The notes below the pieces were generated by a model, which made no database searches, was not told the DNA's origin, and saw only the letters and a program-made list of their open reading frames with translations. DNA of 9,857 nucleotides from the NCBI GenBank assembly GCA_020853375.1, contig JADYZA010000121.1, positions 1 to 9,857 on the forward strand, given 5' to 3'. The stretch is from Verrucomicrobiota bacterium. Its GTDB lineage: Bacteria > Verrucomicrobiota > Kiritimatiellia > Kiritimatiellales > Tichowtungiaceae. Every line of letters begins with the position of its first letter. Position 1 is the first letter of the stretch. Positions 1 through 5,938 of the stretch are shown one piece after another. Both the position numbers and the translations under genes were made by a program.

Positions 1-870
1 CAGTCGATCGAGCCCTTCGGCTATGTTAATCTGGTCATAATAGGATCCCAACTCTGTGCGATTAGGCTCGGGCGGCTGGTCGTCAGGATAAACAGTTCGG
101 TCGTAGAGGACAGTTGTCCATGGGCCGAGCGGAGCGGAGCGGATCCAGTTTGTTGCGCCGAATAAGCCGATCGTTGGCGTTTTCATGGCGGCGGATATGT
201 GCATGGCCGCCGAATCGGTCGAGACGGCCAAAAATGCGTCACCCAGCAACTTCTTCAGCTCCTGCAACGACGTTTTGCCAGTCCTGTTGCGGATTTCGCC
301 CGGCAGTTTGGCCGCCAGCGCGGTGACGTAGTCCGCTTCGTCCGGGCTGCCGGTCAGCACAAAGGGCAGGTTATAACGTTTCAGCAGCAGCGCGGCGAAT
401 TCCTGCCATTTATAATCTGGCAGGCGTTTGGATTTCCACTTTTCGCTTGAGCCGACATTGAGGACGATATACTTGCGCGGTTTGGGTTCGAAGGCGGTGT
501 CGGGTTCACCAAGAATGCCGGTTGGCTCTAGGATGCGCATCATGTTGTCGAGCGCTGGTACGCCGTGCGGCATGCCTTTGTTGGTGAATTTCTTTTTCAC
601 GCCGCTCAGTGAATCAATCGCCCACGAGCGGTCATTGTTCTGAAGGTCGATCAGTAAATCGAAGCGACGGCTTCGGATCTCGGCGATCAGCGCGAGGACG
701 TCAGGGAGCCGTTTGCCCTTCAGGATCAGAAATTCATCGAATTCGTCTTTGAGCAGTTCGCGGCCCATGGCAGTGGTAATGATTAGAGGGCGGACTTTCA
801 GAGCGCGCAGGAAAGGCAGCGTGTAAGCGATATCTCCAAGAGCGCTGAAACGGATGACCGCAGTTTTCAT
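1..870 (-). CDS. GT9 family glycosyltransferase, probable LPS heptosyltransferase (C-terminus beyond window)
   Basis: Likely transfers heptose (or another sugar) from a nucleotide donor to the LPS core at the inner face of the cytoplasmic membrane. My translation from ATG at 870 stays open to the left edge, giving 290 residues; the family is usually about 320-370, so the end is missing. The N-terminus has the GT9 pattern SALGDI (residues 9-14). A second Rossmann-like half starts near residue 134 (YIVLNVGSSEKWKSKRLP), matching the usual G-S...W..KRW motif. The donor-site motif is STDSAAMHISAA (217-228), followed by TPTIGLFG, as in ADP-heptose transferases. The ATG overlaps the preceding gene's stop as ATGA (867-870), with a GGA about seven bases upstream. 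It is the last visible gene of the minus-strand operon. GT9 membership is firm from motifs; the sugar and acceptor are inferred. Confidence 0.9.
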   Translation of the reverse strand, partial: MKTAVIRFSALGDIAYTLPFLRALKVRPLIITTAMGRELLKDEFDEFLILKGKRLPDVLALIAEIRSRRFDLLIDLQNNDRSWAIDSLSGVKKKFTNKGMPHGVPALDNMMRILEPTGILGEPDTAFEPKPRKYIVLNVGSSEKWKSKRLPDYKWQEFAALLLKRYNLPFVLTGSPDEADYVTALAAKLPGEIRNRTGKTSLQELKKLLGDAFLAVSTDSAAMHISAAMKTPTIGLFGATNWIRSAPLGPWTTVLYDRTVYPDDQPPEPNRTELGSYYDQINIAEGLDRL

Positions 871-1925
871 ACTTGTCCAAGCAGTTTCTTGTAGAGGTTG
901 AGGTATTCGTTGGTGATGACTTGTTTGCCGAATTGCCTGCGGACTTTTTCGACTCCAGCTTTGGCCAGCGAGGCGCATAATGCCGGATTGTTCAGCAACT
1001 GCTCAAAAGTATCGGCAAGCCGGACTGTATCTTGTAGCGGCGTGATCAGTCCGTCTTGTCCGTCTGTTATTAGTTCGCTTGCGCCTTGTGTTTGCGTTGC
1101 GACCAGCGGTTTTCCGCAGGCCCAGGCTTCCAGAATGGTGTTGCCTAGCGGCTCATGGCGCGAGGGGCAGGTGAGTACGTCGGCCAGGTGATAGTACGGA
1201 CGCGGATCGCGCCAGCCGGGCAGAATCACCGCATCTTCAATTTCCAAGGTTTGGATTTGTTTTCGAAGGTCGGAAGCCAGCGGGCCGTCGCCGACCAGAA
1301 TCAGCCGTGCTTCCGGATGTTTTTTCCGATGTTTGGAAAAAGCCTCAAGCAGATCGGGCAGTCCTTTGTTTGGATGAAAGCGGGCTGCGCAGGTGATCAC
1401 AAAAGCGTTGTCCGGAATATTCAGCGACGCCCTCAACGCCGCGAGCTCTTCTGCTGGCGGCGGCAGAATCGGTTCCACAAAGTTGCCGATGTAGTGAACG
1501 GTTTCAGCGGGAACCCCTTCGCGGATGAGGTAATCGCAGATTCCTTTGGTGTTGCCAATCAGGTGGTGTGCGTGGCGATAGGATTTTAAATTGTAGTAAC
1601 CACCGAGCCGGGCGATATGCACAGCACCTTTGCCTTGCGGAATATGAGTCAGGTGTGTTGCGCGACCCATGTAGGACTGGACGATCACCGGATGGTTTTT
1701 TAGAGCGACATGCCTGATAAGCCAGCGACTATAAAAATCTTGATTGTTGAGCAGGGGAAGGTGTCTTTGAGGCACCTCTGAATCCACTAGTTCGCTAACG
1801 TCGCTACCGGACGGGTTAATCGCCAGCACGCGGCTTTTTTCGCTGAGACTGTTGATCAGTCGCGCGTAAAACCGCTCGGCTCCGCCGGAGGCTTTGCTTC
1901 CGATGATGTGAATGGAATCAGGCAT
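867..1925 (-). CDS. GT4 family glycosyltransferase (second of two)
   Basis: A retaining GT-B glycosyltransferase that probably adds a sugar to the LPS core or a related surface glycan. The open frame begins at ATG 1961, but I prefer ATG 1925 (352 residues): the protein then opens with MPDSIHIIGSKASGGAERF, the standard GT4 start, an AGGG ribosome site lies about nine bases upstream, and the overlap with the previous gene shrinks from 44 to 8 bp. Numbering from 1925, the C-terminal domain carries ARFHPNKG (about 181-188), VGDGP (about 211-215) and the catalytic EX7E signature, HEPLGNTILEAW, with Glu258 and Glu266. Length is normal for the family. Two copies of the recurring palindrome lie inside it (1241-1257 and 1321-1341). 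The specific sugar cannot be read from sequence. Confidence 0.92.
   Translation of the reverse strand: MPDSIHIIGSKASGGAERFYARLINSLSEKSRVLAINPSGSDVSELVDSEVPQRHLPLLNNQDFYSRWLIRHVALKNHPVIVQSYMGRATHLTHIPQGKGAVHIARLGGYYNLKSYRHAHHLIGNTKGICDYLIREGVPAETVHYIGNFVEPILPPPAEELAALRASLNIPDNAFVITCAARFHPNKGLPDLLEAFSKHRKKHPEARLILVGDGPLASDLRKQIQTLEIEDAVILPGWRDPRPYYHLADVLTCPSRHEPLGNTILEAWACGKPLVATQTQGASELITDGQDGLITPLQDTVRLADTFEQLLNNPALCASLAKAGVEKVRRQFGKQVITNEYLNLYKKLLGQV
1241..1257. repeat. Degenerate copy of the TTTCCAA-N3-TTGGAAA palindrome
   Basis: Left arm TTTCCAA is perfect (1241-1247), the spacer is GGT, and the right arm TTGGATT differs from TTGGAAA at the two outer bases. It lies inside the second GT4 gene, where the minus strand reads Ile-Gln-Thr-Leu-Glu. 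That is the same codon phase as the MurJ and HEAT-like gene copies. Chance occurrence is possible for this one alone. Confidence 0.4.
1321..1341. repeat. Extended copy of the palindrome, one mismatch in 9-bp arms
   Basis: Left arm TTTTTCCGA (1321-1329), spacer TGT, right arm TTGGAAAAA (1333-1341): one mismatch over nine arm positions. It is inside the second GT4 gene and reads Phe-Ser-Lys-His-Arg-Lys on the coding strand, a different codon phase from the Phe-Gln-x-Leu-Glu copies. The spacer ACA on the coding strand matches that of the intergenic copy at 5923-5937. Confidence 0.65.
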
Positions 1926-3012
1926 GGGTTTGTTCCCTATACACAGCAATTGTTCTTTCAACCATTTGCGACAGTGTGAACCGATTCAAAATATCTGTCC
2001 GGAGGTTTGTCAGAGATACGTCCGCCTGCCGTATGATTGACTCGGCAAGTTCGTCCACGTTTCCGGGCGTAAAGAGAAAGCCATTTTGTCCTTCTTTGAT
2101 GATGTCGAGCGCGCCCCCATGGCGGGTGGCGATGACGGGCGTGTTCATGGCCATGGCCTCAATCAGCGTGCGGCCGAAACTTTCCGGTTTTTTGGAGCAA
2201 GAGACCAGTACATTGCTCAGGGCGTAGATTTCCGGCATCCGGCTATGGCTGCCTGCGAAGACAATTTGTTTTTCGGCACGGAGTTCTTTGGCAAGTGCCT
2301 GCAACCGTTCGTAATAAGTCTGTTTGTCGTGTCGCACGCCCCCGACGATGAGTCCTCGGATGTTTGGAATTTTTGCGGCACAGGCTGCAATTGCACGGAT
2401 GAAGGTTTCATAGTCCTTCAGTTCGGTAATGCGTCCGACTGTTGTTACGACATAGTTCCCGTGGAGGCCGAACTGAGTCTTAAATGAATCGATCCAGTTC
2501 TGATTGAGTTTTTCAGGATCAAATTCGGAGGGATCAATTCCGCGATGGATGACGGTGATTTTTTTATCCGGTGTGCCGTAGTTTTTTTGAATGTACTCTT
2601 TGACTGGGTTGCTGACACAGATGACGGCATCGCCCTTGGTCATAATAGCGCTGTACCGGCTGACGCTGTTGAAGCCATGTACGGTGGTGACGAATGGAAT
2701 GCGCAGGGATTTGTTCACGAACCAGGCCAGCCAAGCCGGGACGCGGCTGCGGGCATGAAGAATATCAGGGGCGAGTTTGGAGATTGCGGTTTGAAGTTTG
2801 AGGACTCTTGGAAAAAAGGTGAGTGGATTTTTGGAGCAGACATCGAATGTGATATTCCGTCCACCGTCCTTTTCGATTTGCGCTGCCTGACTGCCTCCGG
2901 CGGAGATGACGGTGCTTTGGTGCCCGCGCTTTACGAGCTCGCGGTTGAGCTCGACGGTGCCGCGCTCGACACCGCCCTGATTCAGTTCCGGAAGTAACTG
3001 CACTATATGCAT
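1918..3012 (-). CDS. GT4 family glycosyltransferase (first of two)
   Basis: A retaining GT-B glycosyltransferase of 364 residues, likely acting on the LPS core in the cytoplasm. The N-terminus MHIVQLLPELNQGGVERG is typical of a GT4 group found in LPS clusters, with the glycine-rich acceptor loop GGVERG at 13-18. VHGF at 111-114 resembles the conserved His segment. The donor domain shows TVGRITELKD (191-200), then KKPESFGRTLIEAMA with the EX7E pair Glu277 and Glu285, and TPVIATRHGG (291-300). The ATG at 3012 has a strong AGGAGG ribosome site seven bases upstream and overlaps the stop of the ELM1-family gene by 10 bp. Its own stop overlaps the next gene's preferred start by 8 bp. Family assignment is firm; the specific linkage is unknown. 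Confidence 0.93.
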   Translation of the reverse strand: MHIVQLLPELNQGGVERGTVELNRELVKRGHQSTVISAGGSQAAQIEKDGGRNITFDVCSKNPLTFFPRVLKLQTAISKLAPDILHARSRVPAWLAWFVNKSLRIPFVTTVHGFNSVSRYSAIMTKGDAVICVSNPVKEYIQKNYGTPDKKITVIHRGIDPSEFDPEKLNQNWIDSFKTQFGLHGNYVVTTVGRITELKDYETFIRAIAACAAKIPNIRGLIVGGVRHDKQTYYERLQALAKELRAEKQIVFAGSHSRMPEIYALSNVLVSCSKKPESFGRTLIEAMAMNTPVIATRHGGALDIIKEGQNGFLFTPGNVDELAESIIRQADVSLTNLRTDILNRFTLSQMVERTIAVYREQTHA

Positions 3013-3932
3013 TTCAAAACCTCCTGCAACTGCTCTTTCAGGTCGATTTTCCGGTTCGCATCACCGAGCGTTCCATCGAAGAGGTGGACGGCATTTAGAT
3101 TTTCCAGACCTTGGATGAGCTCTTCGAATTTGTTCGGGGTTTTGATTTGCCGGTTCATCAGGATTTCGACGGAGGCTGTTCCGAAACTGGCGCATTCGCT
3201 GATCATGGATGCGGAATCGCTGGTGACGAATAGCCGGTCGCACAGATGGATGAATGCCGGAACCGGATTATAGGAGTCGCGCGAGTTGATGAGCCGGTAG
3301 TCGAAGGGCAAGGCTTCAATCACGGCTTCCACGTCGGCGGGTGTGCGGCGTGAGGTGGTTACCCAGCGTTCGCATCCTTCGGTCAGAACGAAGGCTTTTT
3401 CCAGCTGTTTTTTTAGCGCGACGGCATCGATCGTTGATACAGCGTTGGGGCCGCCGATGATAAATCCGACAGCGGGCACTTTTGCCAGATGTCTGGTTTT
3501 GAACTCCTCGGCTTTTTCGACGAAGAACGATTTGTCGGCGGCGCAGAGGTTGAGCGGAAGTTCGACAATGTTTGCTCGTTTCGGCGGATGGTCATAGGCA
3601 GGGCAGAGGATTTGTGTGAAGTCTGGGCGGTAACCCTTCGGATTCAGAATGGCAATGTTCGGAAGTCCCAGTTTTCGCGCCAGCACTTTGTTTGGATAGA
3701 ACGTCGTTGAGCCGGTGGAAATAATTAATTGGCAGGTGACGGGCGGCAGGTGGCAGGTGAAAAGCTTTTGAGAGTAAATGCCAAGATGGTCCAGCAGGTA
3801 CGAAAGCGCTTTGGCCGGTTTCCAAGGATAGGAAACGATGACTTTTTCAAAGTCCATTCCTAGATGGCGGCAAAGGGCGATGGACTGGTTTTCATGCCCG
3901 GGTTTTCCGTCAGTTAGAATCAGTGCTTTCAT
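3003..3932 (-). CDS. ELM1 (mitochondrial fission ELM1, DUF1022) family protein
   Basis: A 309-residue member of the family named after plant ELM1. Bacterial members look like GT-B-fold glycosyltransferases, but I know of no settled biochemical role. Visible family features are LTDGKPGHENQS at 6-17, FIIGGPNA near residue 157, a TTSRRTP segment near 193, and a C-terminal TSDSASMISEC segment resembling a nucleotide-sugar site. Its ATG shares one base with the stop of the acyltransferase gene (TAATG) and it overlaps the next glycosyltransferase by 10 bp, so its context is LPS assembly and a sugar-transfer role is a reasonable inference. Oddities: a GGCAGGTG microrepeat encodes TCHLPPVTCQ just before the LIISTG strand (about residues 59-74), and a one-mismatch copy of the palindrome lies near the N-terminus (SYPWKP). 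Confidence 0.88.
   Translation of the reverse strand: MKALILTDGKPGHENQSIALCRHLGMDFEKVIVSYPWKPAKALSYLLDHLGIYSQKLFTCHLPPVTCQLIISTGSTTFYPNKVLARKLGLPNIAILNPKGYRPDFTQILCPAYDHPPKRANIVELPLNLCAADKSFFVEKAEEFKTRHLAKVPAVGFIIGGPNAVSTIDAVALKKQLEKAFVLTEGCERWVTTSRRTPADVEAVIEALPFDYRLINSRDSYNPVPAFIHLCDRLFVTSDSASMISECASFGTASVEILMNRQIKTPNKFEELIQGLENLNAVHLFDGTLGDANRKIDLKEQLQEVLKCI
3731..3759. repeat. GGCAGGTG microrepeat, three copies, inside the ELM1-family gene
   Basis: GGCAGGTG occurs at 3731-3738, 3745-3752 and 3752-3759, the last two sharing one base. On the coding strand this reads CACCTGCC units and gives Thr-Cys-His-Leu-Pro-Pro-Val-Thr-Cys-Gln. The low-complexity peptide sits immediately before the LIISTG strand of an otherwise ordinary ELM1-family protein, which suggests in-frame insertion or expansion. 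Confidence 0.6.
3819..3835. repeat. Copy of the palindrome with one mismatch, in the ELM1-family gene
   Basis: Left arm TTTCCAA (3819-3825), spacer GGA, right arm TAGGAAA (3829-3835): one mismatch in seven arm positions. The coding strand reads Ser-Tyr-Pro-Trp-Lys, the same phase as the copy at 1321-1341. Confidence 0.55.
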
Positions 3933-4828
3933 TAGCGTTTCCAGCGGTCATGCATCCAGAGCCATTGTTCCGGATGTTGGCGGATCAGGGTTTCAATCGC
4001 CGCATGGTGTCGTTGCGTCAGGTCAACGACTTGTTCGTCAACGGAGCGTCCGTCATCTTTCCAGAGAATCGGATCAAGAACCACCAGTTTATATTTTCTC
4101 GGCGCGACACGAACCATGGCCCCCGCGACAACCGGGACATCCAGTTTAACTTGAAGATAGGCCGAGGATTTCATCGCGAGAGTTTCTTTTCCAAAGAAGA
4201 TGGCGGGAACGCCTTCGCGGGAATTGGTTTTGATGTCGATCAGCATGCCAACGTGGTTTCCGTTTTTCAATGTTCGGACAATCTGCGGCAGAGCCCGGCT
4301 TTTATAGATCACCTTATTGCCGAACGATTGGCGCAAAGGGGTCACAATCCGGTCGTCAATCAACCGGTTGGTTCCTTGCCGGAAAATAACGGTTCCGCTT
4401 TTTCTCATCTGGCATCCGGTATAGTGGGCCAGCAGTTCAAAATTACCCAGATGTCCGGTGATGAATAGAATTCCCTTTTCGGTGCTTTCTTCCAAGGCCT
4501 GTAATTTCGGCAGATCGCTACCATCCACCAGAGTCTTTAAACCTTCCCGGCTGATTTTTCCGCACAGAACCATGGCGGACTCCGCAATCATCTGTCCGAA
4601 ATGATCGTAGGCTTGCCGCGCGATCCGTCGATGCTCCTTCGCCGACAGTTCCGGATAAGCCAGCCGCAGATTTTTCATCGTGATGTGCCGCCGTGACACG
4701 GCCAGTAGATGGAAAGCCGCCGCAAACGAACGGCAGATGCCATAAATTATCGTCGCCGGACAGCAACGCAGGAGAGCGAGAAGCCCTTTGGTTAAAAAAT
4801 ATTCTGTTTGTTCCCGTACAGGATTCAT
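3932..4828 (-). CDS. LpxL/HtrB-family lipid A late acyltransferase
   Basis: Probably transfers a secondary acyl chain from acyl-ACP to the lipid A precursor at the inner membrane. The protein has 298 residues, about the family's usual length. An N-terminal hydrophobic stretch (about 11-44) should anchor it. The catalytic HX4E motif is His126 to Glu131 in FITGHLGNFE. The FRQGTN block (149-154) and the MLIDIKTNSREGVPAIFFG block (195-213) match the acceptor and second conserved regions, and the C-terminus ends in the diagnostic WLWMHDRWKR. The ATG overlaps the stop of the LpxC-like gene as ATGA (4825-4828), so a deacetylase and an acyltransferase are translationally coupled, which fits lipid A synthesis. 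The exact position acylated is not predictable. A TTGGAAAC half-site just upstream of the ATG probably supplies the ribosome-binding GGAA. Confidence 0.93.
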   Translation of the reverse strand: MNPVREQTEYFLTKGLLALLRCCPATIIYGICRSFAAAFHLLAVSRRHITMKNLRLAYPELSAKEHRRIARQAYDHFGQMIAESAMVLCGKISREGLKTLVDGSDLPKLQALEESTEKGILFITGHLGNFELLAHYTGCQMRKSGTVIFRQGTNRLIDDRIVTPLRQSFGNKVIYKSRALPQIVRTLKNGNHVGMLIDIKTNSREGVPAIFFGKETLAMKSSAYLQVKLDVPVVAGAMVRVAPRKYKLVVLDPILWKDDGRSVDEQVVDLTQRHHAAIETLIRQHPEQWLWMHDRWKR

Positions 4829-5859
4829 CCGTTTCCAACCGGAGTCAGAAGATCTTTCAGATAAAGCTGGGTGATCAGGTCGCAGTCGAGGCGGTGACCC
4901 GCTTTATAGGAGGTGACTTCGCCGACGAAACGCGCGTCGGGAATCAGCGCGATGGCCGCCAGCAGATCAAGGACTCCGCGGTGCCAGACCGGCTCCAGCG
5001 ATTTTCCGTTACGAACCAGACGCGGCTGGTTGTGGTAGGCGGTTTTTTTGGCGATCAGAATGTTCTGGTCGGTATAGCCGAGGTTGCGGATGTCCGCGAA
5101 AACCTTGCCGACTGTTTTGCAGTAAAGCATTTTTCCGTACGGCGTGTTGGTGCGGGCTTCCGCTCCGGTTTGGAGATTGGTGTAGTTGACCGGAAAGCGG
5201 ATGCGCTGCTGGCCGATGGCGTTCGGAAAGTTGACGGCGGCATCCACAATCAGTTTCGGAACGCCCGAACCGGTGTGCGGCGCAAGCGTGACAAACTGGC
5301 CGTGATCCCAGCCCAGCGTGACCGGCTCTTTGACGGTGACGTGTTTCACCGGACGGTTGACGGTTTTACGGCCGGCGCGTTCCAGCGCTTCGAGCAGGTC
5401 GAGGCTTCCGCGCACGAAGAGCGGCGGATCACCGGAGTCGATTTTGATCATCAGGTTGTCGATATCCAGCCCCATGCGCAGAGCAATGATATGTTCCACC
5501 ATACGCACGTAGTTGTGGGGACTGCCCGCCCGCAGAACAATGTTGCTGACGATCGATCCGGTGGTCCAGACGTTGTCGATTGCCACACGGATCGGCAGAG
5601 AGTCCGGCTGGTCAGTCCGGTCAAGCCACCAGCCTTCGCGGTCGGTCGGCTCGAACGTGATCGTGGTCACGGATTTTCCGGAGAAGGTGCCAGTGCCGGA
5701 AACGCTTACCGGTTCGGCGATGGTTTTCTGATGAGTGCGCGGAGGATGGGTTGGCTGATCGGTCAGATCCAGATCAAGCGGGATCCGGTTAAACTCCTCA
5801 TACGAAGCCAGAATAATTTCTTCATTACCCGCCAGCAGGCGTCCCGGTTTTGCAATCAT
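4825..5859 (-). CDS. lpxC: Divergent LpxC-like UDP-3-O-acyl-N-acetylglucosamine deacetylase
   Basis: By family this is the zinc deacetylase of the committed lipid A step. It has 344 residues, longer than usual (about 270-305) because of an N-terminal extension of about 43 residues before the conserved PVSVSGTGTFSGKSV block. Family landmarks are VEHIIA (Glu122, His123, the first zinc ligand), EARTNT (234-239, with the conserved Thr237), EPVWHRGVLDLL (289-300) and SYKAGHRLDCDL (317-328, with the catalytic-site His322). Deviations: the second zinc motif is HX4D (His293, Asp298) rather than the usual HX3D; the Lys after that His is Arg; GLHSG is GTFSG; and the MDGSAAPF loop is replaced by FVRGSLDL. 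The start is ATG 5859 with only a weak upstream GGA. It is the first gene of the minus-strand operon. It could be a true LpxC variant or a paralogue with another substrate. Confidence 0.85.
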   Translation of the reverse strand: MIAKPGRLLAGNEEIILASYEEFNRIPLDLDLTDQPTHPPRTHQKTIAEPVSVSGTGTFSGKSVTTITFEPTDREGWWLDRTDQPDSLPIRVAIDNVWTTGSIVSNIVLRAGSPHNYVRMVEHIIALRMGLDIDNLMIKIDSGDPPLFVRGSLDLLEALERAGRKTVNRPVKHVTVKEPVTLGWDHGQFVTLAPHTGSGVPKLIVDAAVNFPNAIGQQRIRFPVNYTNLQTGAEARTNTPYGKMLYCKTVGKVFADIRNLGYTDQNILIAKKTAYHNQPRLVRNGKSLEPVWHRGVLDLLAAIALIPDARFVGEVTSYKAGHRLDCDLITQLYLKDLLTPVGNG

Positions 5860-5886
5860 AGGGTTATATCCGTGGTTAAAGTTTCC

Positions 5887-5905
5887 GCTTTCAAAATACG
5901 AAAGC
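5887..5905. promoter_or_regulatory. Inverted repeat GCTTTC-N7-GAAAGC, possible operator
   Basis: Perfect 6-bp arms (5887-5892 and 5900-5905) flank a 7-bp AT-rich spacer, AAAATAC. The site lies about midway between two divergent start codons and overlaps where a -35 element for the plus-strand gene would fall. Such a layout would suit a repressor acting on both directions. No regulator gene is visible nearby, so this rests on symmetry and position only. Confidence 0.35.
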
Positions 5906-5922
5906 CGCTATAGTCTTGCGAG

Positions 5923-5937
5923 TTCCAAACATTGGAA
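5923..5937. repeat. Palindrome copy TTCCAA-ACA-TTGGAA abutting the CPBP start codon
   Basis: The 6-bp arms are perfect (5923-5928 and 5932-5937) around a 3-bp spacer. The right arm runs directly into AAAATG, where ATG 5939 begins. It is the only intergenic copy of the window's recurring palindrome. The GGAA of the right arm is the only ribosome-site-like sequence for this gene, so a hairpin in the mRNA would hide it. Confidence 0.75.
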
Positions 5938-5938
5938 A

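Larger units (their letters stand above)
5860..5938. promoter_or_regulatory. Divergent control region between the LPS operon and the CPBP-murJ pair
   Basis: These 79 bases hold the outward promoters of both transcription units. For the plus strand, TATAGT at 5909-5914 is a fair -10 box, with no good -35 at normal spacing. For the minus strand, TATAAC lies three bases before the LpxC ATG and TTGAAA lies 20 bases upstream of it; that spacing is too long and the box too close to the ATG for a confident call. Two palindromes sit here: GCTTTC-N7-GAAAGC (5887-5905) and TTCCAA-ACA-TTGGAA (5923-5937). The divergent layout is certain; the promoter boxes are guesses. Confidence 0.5.

Noticed and set aside
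129..141. GGAGC triplet microrepeat in the heptosyltransferase gene
   Set aside because: Only three short units encoding an ordinary Arg-Ser-Ala-Pro stretch; no evidence of insertion or function.
4264..4280. TTTTCAA-TGT-TCGGACA in the acyltransferase gene as another palindrome copy
   Set aside because: Three arm mismatches; it reads Val-Arg-Thr-Leu-Lys in the usual phase but cannot be told from chance.
4832..4838. TTTCCAA half-site just upstream of the acyltransferase start
   Set aside because: No second arm. On the coding strand it is TTGGAAAC, adequately explained as a ribosome-binding GGAA.
4693..5913. A 406-codon open frame on the plus strand opposite the LpxC-like and acyltransferase genes
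   Set aside because: It has no recognisable domain, no ribosome site, and its composition is what the reverse complement of the real genes would give. The opposite strand carries clear LpxC and LpxL motifs in overlapping, operon-like order.
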